From Streptomyces viridochromogenes (lineage in GTDB: Bacteria; Actinomycetota; Actinomycetes; Streptomycetales; Streptomycetaceae), in the NCBI RefSeq assembly GCF_001270495.1, contig NZ_LGUR01000194.1, positions 1-64,000 of the forward strand: DNA of 64,000 nt, written 5' to 3'. The notes under the pieces are model-generated. The model was not told the DNA's origin, ran no database searches, and worked only from the letters and a program-made list of their open reading frames with translations. How positions within the stretch are numbered: position 1 is the first letter of the stretch; each line of letters starts with the position of its first letter. This document shows positions 15,525-23,295 of the stretch, one piece after another. The position numbers and the translations under genes are program-made.

Positions 15525-16090
15525 CAGCCGTATGTCAAGACATGACGGCGAGATTTCACCTGCCCTAGAGGGGTGGATGGCGGTTGGGGCGGACTCTCGG
15601 CGGTATCTGGTCACCCCGGGGAAAACCAGCCATGGCGCGTTGTGTGCGACTCGGGGAGGCCGTACGTCCGTGCGACCAGTCGAACGGTGTGAGGGGGGTG
15701 TCTTGGTGGCTCGCCGGGGGCGCTCCGGCGCTCCGGGGCGGCACCCCTGTGCGGGATCTGTGAACCACCTGGCCGGGGCGCGCAGGCGTGATGTGCTGAT
15801 ACGGGGAGCGGGCCTTCACCAAACCCCCTCGCCGGCTGGCCGGAAGGCGTCTTGTTCGGTCAACTTCGAACCCAGCAAGGTGTGTTGAGCACTTGAGCAT
15901 CAGGAGTCACAAGCGCGTTGCTTGACCCGTGCGGCCGACCGTCCACGGGGTGATGACGGGGGAACTGGTGCGGTGCACGTGACTACGTCGCCCATGTGAG
16001 TGGCGTTTTCGTGCCCCGGGTCGGGAATGCCTCCCTCTGCCATCTCTTGGTGCCTTTGTCCGGTACCCGAGACAGGGATAAGGAGGGGGA
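15525..16090. other. intergenic region between the glucarate operon and the eCIS locus
   Basis: No convincing gene was seen; short open frames here have no recognisable features. The right part must contain the promoter of the injection-system operon, and AAGGAGG lies six bases before the sheath ATG. A TTGACC near 15923 is a possible -35 element. Confidence 0.5.
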
Positions 16091-17956
16091 ATGCCGATGA
16101 GCGCGGTCAGCGCCGCAAAGCCGACGTATCCCGGCGTCTACGTCGAAGAGCTCCCCAGCAGCACCCGCACGATCTCGACCTTGACCACGTCCGTGACCGC
16201 CTTCGTGGGCCACACCCGGCGTGGTCCGCTCAACGAGCCGGTTCGCGTCACCAGCTTCACGGAGTTCGAGCGCCGCTTCGGGGGCCTGAGCGCCCAGAGC
16301 GCCGTCGGCTACGCGGTCCACCAGTTCTTCGGCAACGGCGGCACCGTCGCGGTGATCGTCCGCGTCGCCAAGGCCGGCAGCGGCAAGGCCGCCTGCGTCA
16401 CCCTCAAGTCCACCGAGGGCCACAGCGAGGGCCCGGTCCTCGAAGTGCACGCCAAGGAACCCGGCCTCTGGGGCAACGGCCTGCGCGTCGCCGTCGACCA
16501 CGACACACCGTGCCCCGACGAGACCTTCAACCTGCGTGTCTACGACGCCAAGGGCGACGCCCGCGAGAGCTTCACGGGCCTGTCCATGGACCCCGCGAAC
16601 GGCCGCTACGCGCAGACCGTGATCAATTCGGGTTCGCGCCTCATCCGCGTCGAGGTCGTCGGCGAGGGCCGACCCGACCCGTCCGGCACCGTCTCCAAGC
16701 CCTTCGGCGACGAACTCCCGAACCTGGCCGTCGACCTGACCGTCAAGATCGGCGAGGTGGAGCGCGAGTTCACGCTCTACGACCCCGACTGCGACGGCGA
16801 AGCCCCGTGCGGCGTCGCCGAGTTGGCGCTGCTCCTGGAGCGCAAGCTGCGCGCCCTGCCCGACGCGCCCGGCAAGCACGCCTTCGCGGGCGCCGAGGTC
16901 ACCGCCTTCGGCCGCCGTATCCAGGTCGTCGCCGGCTCCACCGACCCCGAGGACGTCGTCCGCTTCCTCGGCGAGTGCGCCAACGACCTCGGCCTGGAGG
17001 CTTCCGTCAACCCGCCGGTCTTCCCGCTGGAGGGCGGCGAGGACGGCGCGGCGCCCGGCCCGCGCGACCTCATCGGCAGCGAGGGCGACAAGACCGGCAT
17101 CCAGGCGCTGCGCGGCGTCGCCGACGTCAACCTGCTGGCGCTGCCCGAGCTCGCGGCGTACGAGAAGACCGAGGACGCCCTCACCGTCATCTCGGCCGCC
17201 CAGCGGCTGTGCCAGGAGCGGCGGATCTTCCTGCTGGTCGACGCGCCCAGCACCTGGGTCGGCGTCGACTCCGCACGCGCCGGGCTCGCCGCCTTCGACG
17301 CCGTGCGCGGCAACCACGCCGGCCTGTACTTCCCGCACCTCCAGCTCACCGACCCGCTCACGGGCCGGCTGCGCTCCTTCCCGCCGTCCGGCGCGGTCGC
17401 CGGAGTCATCGCCCGCACCGACTCCGAGCGCGGCGTGTGGAAGGCCCCGGCCGGCACCGAGGCGCGGCTCGCGGGCGTGCACTCGCTGACCGTCAACCTG
17501 ACGGACCGTGAGACGGGACTGCTGAACCCGCTCGGCGTCAACTGCCTGCGCACCTTCCCGGTGACCGGCCCGGTCGTCTGGGGCGCTCGCACGCTGGAGG
17601 GCTCCGACGCGCTCGACAGCGAGTGGAAGTACGTGCCGGTGCGGCGCCTCGCGCTGCACGTGGAGGAGAGCCTCCAGCGCGGCCTGCAGTGGGTGGTGTT
17701 CGAGCCCAACGACGAGAACCTGTGGCAGCAGATCCGGCTCGCCGCCTCCTCGTACCTGCACACGCTCTTCCGCCAGGGCGCCTTCAAGGGCGGCACCCCG
17801 CGTGAGGCGTACTTCGTCAAGTGCGACAGCGACACGACGACCACCGAGGACATCGAGAACGGCATCGTCAACGTCCTCGTCGGCATCGCACCGGTCCGGC
17901 CGGCCGAGTTCGTGATCGTCAAAATCCAGCAGACGTCCGGGCAGTTCGCGCTCTAG
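16091..17956 (+). CDS. eCIS contractile sheath protein
   Basis: A 621-aa phage tail sheath homologue (subtilisin-like sheath family). It starts YPGVYVEELPSSTRTI with the conserved FVGHTRRGPLNEPVRV and ends with the typical C-terminal domain (LYFPHLQLTDPLTGRL, FEPNDENLWQQIRLAA, VGIAPVRPAEFVIVKI). Polymers surround the inner tube and contract to drive it forward. A strong AAGGAGG ribosome site precedes the ATG. It is the first gene of a long co-directional locus, and the tube gene follows after 33 bp. In Streptomyces such particles have been reported to act inside the producer in cell death and development. Confidence 0.95.
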   Translation: MPMSAVSAAKPTYPGVYVEELPSSTRTISTLTTSVTAFVGHTRRGPLNEPVRVTSFTEFERRFGGLSAQSAVGYAVHQFFGNGGTVAVIVRVAKAGSGKAACVTLKSTEGHSEGPVLEVHAKEPGLWGNGLRVAVDHDTPCPDETFNLRVYDAKGDARESFTGLSMDPANGRYAQTVINSGSRLIRVEVVGEGRPDPSGTVSKPFGDELPNLAVDLTVKIGEVEREFTLYDPDCDGEAPCGVAELALLLERKLRALPDAPGKHAFAGAEVTAFGRRIQVVAGSTDPEDVVRFLGECANDLGLEASVNPPVFPLEGGEDGAAPGPRDLIGSEGDKTGIQALRGVADVNLLALPELAAYEKTEDALTVISAAQRLCQERRIFLLVDAPSTWVGVDSARAGLAAFDAVRGNHAGLYFPHLQLTDPLTGRLRSFPPSGAVAGVIARTDSERGVWKAPAGTEARLAGVHSLTVNLTDRETGLLNPLGVNCLRTFPVTGPVVWGARTLEGSDALDSEWKYVPVRRLALHVEESLQRGLQWVVFEPNDENLWQQIRLAASSYLHTLFRQGAFKGGTPREAYFVKCDSDTTTTEDIENGIVNVLVGIAPVRPAEFVIVKIQQTSGQFAL

Positions 17957-17989
17957 GCGCCGGGAATCGTGGAGAACTGAAGGAATCCG

Positions 17990-18514
17990 ATGGCTGAGTT
18001 CACGGTCAACGCGCATCGCTTCGACCCCTACAAGAACTTCAAGTTCCTGGTCCTGTGGGACGGTCGCACGGTCGCCGGCATCAGCAAGATCAGTCCGCTG
18101 AAGCGGACGACGGAAGTCGTCAAGCACCGCCACGGCGGCGACCCCTCGTCGCCGCGCAAGTCGCCGGGCCGCTCCGAGTTCGAGGGCATCACCCTGGAGC
18201 GCGGAGTCACCCACGACCCCGAGTTCGACCGCTGGGCCAACAAGGTCTGGCAGGTCGGCGCGGGCCTCGGCTCCGAGGTGTCCCTCGCCGACTTCCGCAA
18301 GGACATAGTGATCCAGGTCCTCAACGAGGCCGGCCAGGTCGCCGTCTCGCACAAGCTCTACCGGACCTGGCCCAGCGAGTACCAGGTCCTCGGCGAGCTC
18401 GACGCCAACGCCAACGCGGTGGCCATCCAGTCGCTGAAGCTGGAATGCGAGGGCTGGGAGCGGGACTACGAGGTGCCCGAGCCGGAGGAGCCGTCCTTCC
18501 TCAACCCGGCCTGA
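17990..18514 (+). CDS. eCIS inner tube protein (T4 gp19/Hcp-like)
   Basis: A 174-aa phage tail tube protein, the usual size. Family features are FDPYKNFKFLVLWDGRTVAGISK at the start, a central GRSEFEGITLERGVTHDPEF segment, and the C-terminal SLKLECEGWERDYE. Hexameric rings stack into the rigid tube propelled by sheath contraction. There is a single tube gene, in contrast to Photorhabdus Pvc clusters, which have several. It directly follows the sheath gene. Confidence 0.94.
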   Translation: MAEFTVNAHRFDPYKNFKFLVLWDGRTVAGISKISPLKRTTEVVKHRHGGDPSSPRKSPGRSEFEGITLERGVTHDPEFDRWANKVWQVGAGLGSEVSLADFRKDIVIQVLNEAGQVAVSHKLYRTWPSEYQVLGELDANANAVAIQSLKLECEGWERDYEVPEPEEPSFLNPA

Positions 18515-18540
18515 GCAGCGGGTAGTCGAGGGGGGACGAG

Positions 18541-19278
18541 ATGGCGATCACCGGGGCGGCCGAGCTGCTGGCCACCTGGGAGGCGGGCCTCGCCGAGGCA
18601 CCGACGGGGCGCGCCTTGCTGCTGCACCGCACGGCGCGCCCGGACGTCGACACCGCGACCCTGCCGGTCCTGCCGGTGGGGGAGCGCGAGGCCGACCTGT
18701 TCGCGCTGCGCCGCGCCCTGTTCGGGGAGCGGATGCAGGTGCGGCTGGCGTGCTCGGCGTGCGGGGAGGACATGGAGTTCGACCTGGACGCCGGGGAGTT
18801 CGCGCGGTCACTGGCCGGGCAGGGCACCCCGGGCGACTCCGTGGTGCGCGTCCGGCAGGACGGGTGGGACGTGGAGTTCCGGCTGCCCGGCGTCGCCGAC
18901 CTGACGGCGGCGGCCCGGGCTGCCGACCCGCGCACCGCCCTGCTCGCGCGGTGCCTGGTCTCGGCGGTACGCGACGGGACGCCGGTGGGCGCCGGTGATC
19001 TGCCGGTCCCGGTCCAGCGCCGGATCGCCGAGGCCGTCGAGGCCGCCGACCCGGGCGCCGACGTCACGCTCACCATCGCCTGCCCCGAGTGCGGCGATGC
19101 CACCAGGGCCGAGCTGGACATCGCCTCCTACCTGTGGACCGAACTCGACGCCTGGGCAAGGGACCTGCTGCTCGACGTCCATCTGCTCGCCACGTCGTAC
19201 GGCTGGAGCGAGCCGGAGATCCTGGCGCTCAGCCCGCTGCGGCGCCGCTACTACCTGGAGCTGTGTGCGGATGTCTGA
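18541..19278 (+). CDS. zinc-ribbon baseplate assembly protein (T4 gp26-like)
   Basis: A 245-aa protein with two CxxC pairs, C71/C74 (CSACGEDM) and C181/C184 (CPECGDAT), predicted to bind one zinc. Proteins of this type lie next to the tube gene in many eCIS loci and resemble the phage baseplate chaperone/gp26 class. The C-terminus (ILALSPLRRRYYLELC) is the conserved end. It probably helps assemble the tube-baseplate junction. The following gene starts 8 bp before its stop, indicating translational coupling. Confidence 0.75.
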   Translation: MAITGAAELLATWEAGLAEAPTGRALLLHRTARPDVDTATLPVLPVGEREADLFALRRALFGERMQVRLACSACGEDMEFDLDAGEFARSLAGQGTPGDSVVRVRQDGWDVEFRLPGVADLTAAARAADPRTALLARCLVSAVRDGTPVGAGDLPVPVQRRIAEAVEAADPGADVTLTIACPECGDATRAELDIASYLWTELDAWARDLLLDVHLLATSYGWSEPEILALSPLRRRYYLELCADV

Positions 19279-20017
19279 CGCCGACGGGGCGCCGGTGCCC
19301 GACTTCCTCGACCGGCTGATCGCCCGGCACACCCCGGCCGCCGCCGGCCCGCGCCCGGGTGTGGTGCGGGTACGTCCTCGGCTGCCCGGCCCGTTCGAGC
19401 GGGTCGAGGCCGTACGGAGCACGGCACCGGACCCGGACGACGGCACCGACCTGCTGTGGCCCTCCACCACCCCCTCGGCCGTACCGCGGGGGGACGCGCC
19501 GGGCCCGGCGACACCGCCGGCCCGGCCGCACACGGAACGGGAGCGGACGGTCGTACGTACCGAACGCACCCCGGCCGACCCGGCACCGCGGCCCGCCCTC
19601 AGGGCCCTGCCCGAGGCACGTCTGCTGCGCCCCGTCGCGCCGCTCGCCGCGGAGCCGCGGCCGATGCCCGACGCCGCGCAACGGGCGACGGGCCGTGGGC
19701 GCCCGGAGCGGGGCGCACCTCCGACCGCGGCGGCCGTACCCAACCCCCCGGGTACGGACGCCGCTTCCCCCGCCGCTGTGTCCGCGGCGCTGCGCCCCAG
19801 CGCCGCGGACACAGCGGCAGCCAGGGACGCCGTACGGCAGGCCGCCGCGCGGCGCCCCTCGCGGACGCCGGAGCAGGTGGTGCAGGTACAGATCGGGCGG
19901 CTGGAGGTGACGGCCGGACCGTCACCGTCCGGCGGCACCCGGCAGCGCACGTCGTCCACGGAGCGACCGGGCCCGACCCTGAGCCTGGCCGACTATCTGG
20001 CGCGGGGGTGGGAGTGA
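19271..20017 (+). CDS. Pro/Ala/Arg-rich eCIS protein of unknown function
   Basis: 248 aa, largely low-complexity. Only two segments look structured: the N-terminus PDFLDRLIARHTP, and a C-terminal patch VQVQIGRLEVTAG followed by LSLADYLARGWE, which I associate with a small protein found between the baseplate and cap genes of actinomycete eCIS loci. It starts at an ATG overlapping the upstream gene by 8 bp. The long disordered middle may be a linker joining two particle components. No catalytic motif is visible. Confidence 0.65.
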   Translation: MSDADGAPVPDFLDRLIARHTPAAAGPRPGVVRVRPRLPGPFERVEAVRSTAPDPDDGTDLLWPSTTPSAVPRGDAPGPATPPARPHTERERTVVRTERTPADPAPRPALRALPEARLLRPVAPLAAEPRPMPDAAQRATGRGRPERGAPPTAAAVPNPPGTDAASPAAVSAALRPSAADTAAARDAVRQAAARRPSRTPEQVVQVQIGRLEVTAGPSPSGGTRQRTSSTERPGPTLSLADYLARGWE

Positions 20018-20050
20018 CATGACAGATCGAGGAACCGAGGAACCGACGCC

Positions 20051-20911
20051 ATGAGCAACGCACTCGCCATCGCCCATGTCACCCAGGCCCTCGCCCTGCT
20101 GCTCGCGTCCAACATCGGCCCGGAGTTCGACGAGGCCGTGAAGGTGGAGCCGCACAGGCCGCCCACAGAGCCGCCGGACCACCCCACCCTCAACGTGTTC
20201 CTCTACCAGGTCACGCCCAACACCTCGATGCGCAACAACGACCTGCCGACCCGTGCCTCCGACGGCACGCTGGTGAAGCGTCCGGCCGCCGCGCTGGACC
20301 TGCACTACCTCATCAGCGCGTACGGCGACGAGACGACCCTGGTCGGGCAGCGGCTCATCGGCTCCGTGGTGCGCACCCTGCACGAGATCCCGATCCTGCC
20401 GAAGGACGTCATCGAGGAGACGGGCCAACTCCCGCACCTGGCGGGCAGCGACCTCGCGGAGGCGGCCCAGCGGGTGCGGTTCGTCCCCACGGTGATGGAC
20501 ATCGACGAGACGTCGAAGCTGTGGGGGATGCTCTACCAGACGCCGTACTCGCTGTCGGTGGTCTACCAGGCGACCCTGATCCTCATCGACGGACGCGAGA
20601 AGCCGGTACCGGCGAAGCCGGTGGAGCGGCCCGACGTACGGGTGCTGCCCTTCGGGGCGCCGGGGGCGCCGGCCCCTCCGGGGGCTGAGCCGAAGGCTGA
20701 GGGGACGTCAACCGACCGTTCGCCAGCGGGTGTTGTGAACGCGGCGGTCGTCGACGATCCCGGGCCGGGGAGCGGTGCCGCGAAGAAGACCGCGAAGGCA
20801 CCGGCCAAGACCGTCACCAAGGCCGTCACCAAGGCTCCGGCACGCGCCCGCAAGGCCACCCGGGTGAGCAAGTCGGCGCAGCCGGAACCCCGGAAGGGCA
20901 CGGAGGGCTGA
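20051..20911 (+). CDS. DUF4255 tail-terminator/cap protein (Pvc16-like)
   Basis: 286 aa. Residues 1-190 form the DUF4255 domain (AIAHVTQALALLLASNIG, TLNVFLYQVTPNTSMRNND, LDLHYLISAYGDE), known from Afp16/Pvc16-type caps that end the tube and sheath. After the domain comes an Ala/Lys/Pro-rich tail of about 90 residues (KKTAKAPAKTVTKAVTKA) that is likely disordered and basic. It sits immediately upstream of the AAA+ ATPase, the usual arrangement. Confidence 0.88.
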   Translation: MSNALAIAHVTQALALLLASNIGPEFDEAVKVEPHRPPTEPPDHPTLNVFLYQVTPNTSMRNNDLPTRASDGTLVKRPAAALDLHYLISAYGDETTLVGQRLIGSVVRTLHEIPILPKDVIEETGQLPHLAGSDLAEAAQRVRFVPTVMDIDETSKLWGMLYQTPYSLSVVYQATLILIDGREKPVPAKPVERPDVRVLPFGAPGAPAPPGAEPKAEGTSTDRSPAGVVNAAVVDDPGPGSGAAKKTAKAPAKTVTKAVTKAPARARKATRVSKSAQPEPRKGTEG

Positions 20912-20917
20912 GAGGGG

Positions 20918-22966
20918 ATGGGGAGAACGACGGGGGTGGATGAGGGCATGGGTACGAACGGGCGGGGAGCGGCGGGTACTTCGGGTACGGCCGCCGGACA
21001 CGAGGCCGGCGCGACGCTGACCGCGGAGGTCCGGCGTGTCCTGGCCCGCATCGACGCCCACGCCACCGGACCCGGCCGGCCGGCCGCCGGTCCGGAGTCC
21101 GACGCCGAGTCCGCCGCGCCGACCACCGCCGGCTCCGCGAGCCCGGCACCCCTGGCCGCCCCGGGCACCGCCCCCCTCGACGCCCTCGTCACCTGCTTCG
21201 GCCTCACCACCTTCGAACGCGACCTCATCCTCCTCGCCGCCGCCGACGAACTGGACCCCACGACCGCCGCCCGCTGCGCCGCGGCCTGCGGTGACCCCCA
21301 GCGGGCGTACCCGACGTTCTCGCTCGCCCTGGCCGCCCTCGCCGAACCGCACTGGAGCGCGCTCACGCCCGTCGCGCCGCTGCGGCGCTGGCGGATCGTC
21401 GAGCTCGACGACGATTCCCGGCTGACGACCTCCCGGCTACGGCTCGACGAGCGCATCCTGCACTTCCTGCTGGGCTCGCCCTACCTGGACGCCCGCCTGC
21501 ACGGCCGCCTGCGCCGCACACCGGTGCCGGAGCAACTGCCGCCGTCGTACGACCTGGCCGCGAGCAGGGTCGCCGAGGGCTGGACGACGGGGGCGAGCCC
21601 CGACGCACCGCTGCTCGTCGAGGTGACCGGCGGCGACCTGCGCAGCCGTGCCGACATCGCCGCCGCGGCGGCCGCCAGGTCCGGGCTCGGGCTGTACGCG
21701 ATGGGCGCCGAGGACATCCCGGCCGACCCCGCCGAACGCGACCGCCTGGCCCGCCTCTGGCAGCGCGAGGCCATCCTGCTGCCCGCCGCGCTGCTCGTCG
21801 ACGTGGGCGACCTGGACCGCGACCAGCGGGCGGCGGCCGAGGCGTTCCTGGCCGGGGCGGCCGTACCGGTCGTCGTATCGAGCGAGGACCCGCTGCGCTC
21901 GGAGCGGCCGCACGGTGCACAGGTTGCCGTACCGCGCCTCGACGACGACGAGCAGGTCGAGCTGTGGGCCCAGGCGTTCCACCCGGTCGCCGATCTCGAC
22001 GAGGGTGAACTGCGCTCCCTGGTCGCCCAGTTCCAGCTTCCCCCGCACGTCATCCGGTCCGCCGCCGCGACCGTGCGCCGCCGCCTGCCGCACGAGGACT
22101 CCCTGGACGCCGCCGAACTCGCCTGGAGCGCGGGCCTGGAGGAAGCCAGGATCGGGATGGACGAGCTGGGCCGCCGTATCGAACCAGAGGCGGGCTGGGG
22201 CGACCTGGTCCTGCACGACCGCCAGACCGGTGTGCTGCGCGAGATCGTCGCCCATGTACGGCAGCGGGCGACCGTCCACCAGGAGTGGGGATTCGCCGGC
22301 ACCCTGCGCCGCGGCCTCGGCGTCACGGCCCTCTTCGCGGGCGGCTCCGGCACCGGCAAGACGCTGGCCGCCGAGGTCATGGCGAAGGAACTCGGCCTCG
22401 ACCTGTTCATCGTCGACCTCTCCCAGGTCGTCAGCAAGTACATCGGCGAGACCGAGAAGAACCTCCGCCGGGTCTTCGACGCCGCCGAACGCGGCGGCGC
22501 GCTCCTGCTGTTCGACGAGGCCGACGCGCTGTTCGGCAAGCGCAGCGAGGTCAAGGACAGCCACGACCGGTACGCCAACCTGGAGGTCAGCTACCTGCTG
22601 ATGCGGATGGAGGCCTACCGCGGACTCGCCATCCTCACCACCAACATGAAGAAGGCCCTCGACACCGCCTTCCTGCGCCGCATCCGCTTCGTCGTCGACT
22701 TCCCCTTCCCGGCCGAGCACGAGCGCGCCGAGATCTGGCGCCGCGTGCTGCCCTCGCAGGCTCCGGCCAAGGGCATCGACCCCGGCCTGCTCGCCCAACT
22801 CACCGTCGCGGGCGGCTCGATCCGCAACATCGCGCTGTCCGGGGCCTTCCTCGCGGCCGAGGAGGGCGACCGGCTCCAGATGCGGCACATGCTGGCGGCG
22901 GCCCGCACGGAGTACCAGAAGCTGGAGCGCTCCCTGACCCCGGGGGAGGTGCGGGGATGGGTGTGA
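20918..22966 (+). CDS. eCIS AAA+ ATPase (Pvc15/Afp15-like)
   Basis: A 682-aa ATPase. The N-terminal half is an eCIS-specific region. The AAA+ module carries Walker A GGSGTGKT at about residues 475-482 and Walker B LLLFDEADALFG at about 528-539, followed by the second region of homology (TTNMKKALDTAFLRRIRFVV). Family members are needed for particle assembly or cargo loading and may act as unfoldases. The ATG at 20918 is the longest start; an ATG at 20948 and a GTG between them are equally plausible. It ends 10 bp into the next gene. Confidence 0.92.
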   Translation: MGRTTGVDEGMGTNGRGAAGTSGTAAGHEAGATLTAEVRRVLARIDAHATGPGRPAAGPESDAESAAPTTAGSASPAPLAAPGTAPLDALVTCFGLTTFERDLILLAAADELDPTTAARCAAACGDPQRAYPTFSLALAALAEPHWSALTPVAPLRRWRIVELDDDSRLTTSRLRLDERILHFLLGSPYLDARLHGRLRRTPVPEQLPPSYDLAASRVAEGWTTGASPDAPLLVEVTGGDLRSRADIAAAAAARSGLGLYAMGAEDIPADPAERDRLARLWQREAILLPAALLVDVGDLDRDQRAAAEAFLAGAAVPVVVSSEDPLRSERPHGAQVAVPRLDDDEQVELWAQAFHPVADLDEGELRSLVAQFQLPPHVIRSAAATVRRRLPHEDSLDAAELAWSAGLEEARIGMDELGRRIEPEAGWGDLVLHDRQTGVLREIVAHVRQRATVHQEWGFAGTLRRGLGVTALFAGGSGTGKTLAAEVMAKELGLDLFIVDLSQVVSKYIGETEKNLRRVFDAAERGGALLLFDEADALFGKRSEVKDSHDRYANLEVSYLLMRMEAYRGLAILTTNMKKALDTAFLRRIRFVVDFPFPAEHERAEIWRRVLPSQAPAKGIDPGLLAQLTVAGGSIRNIALSGAFLAAEEGDRLQMRHMLAAARTEYQKLERSLTPGEVRGWV

Positions 22967-23295
22967 ACGGGGGGTTCCGTGACGCGCGTGAGAGCCGCGA
23001 GTCCCGTGAGTCCCGTCACGACCGGGAGCCTCGGGAGATCCGGGTGGAGATCGGCGAACTCGCCCTCCACGGCTTCCGGGTGGACCCGGAGCGGGTGTCG
23101 GCCGCCTTCGAACGCGAACTGACCCGCCTGGTCCGTGCCCACGGCGTCCCGCTCGCCGCGGACGGTGCCCTGGCCCTCGACGCCCTGTCCGGCCTGCCAC
23201 CCCTGCCCGCCGGCCTGTCCGCCCGCCGCCTCGGCCAGGAACTGGCCCGGGCGGTGCACGAAGGACTCAGCGGCCACGGGGAGGTGACGCGATGA
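22957..23295 (+). CDS. small eCIS protein between ATPase and giant protein
   Basis: 112 aa. A charged Arg/Glu/Ser-rich N-terminus (RESRESRESRHDREPREIR) is followed by a compact part: IRVEIGELALHGFRVDPERV, then SAAFERELTRLVRAHG. The start ATG overlaps the ATPase stop and its TGA overlaps the giant gene's ATG (ATGA). I cannot name a family. The location suggests an adaptor or chaperone that presents the giant protein to the ATPase. Confidence 0.65.
   Translation: MGVNGGFRDARESRESRESRHDREPREIRVEIGELALHGFRVDPERVSAAFERELTRLVRAHGVPLAADGALALDALSGLPPLPAGLSARRLGQELARAVHEGLSGHGEVTR

Noticed and set aside
15499..15888. A 129-codon plus-strand frame between the two large operons
   Set aside because: No ribosome site, mixed composition and no recognisable motif; it lies in a probable double promoter region.
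15983..18352. A 789-codon antisense open frame over sheath and tube genes
   Set aside because: It mirrors the high-GC coding strand, has no family features, and lacks a ribosome site. The sense frames are clearly sheath and tube proteins.
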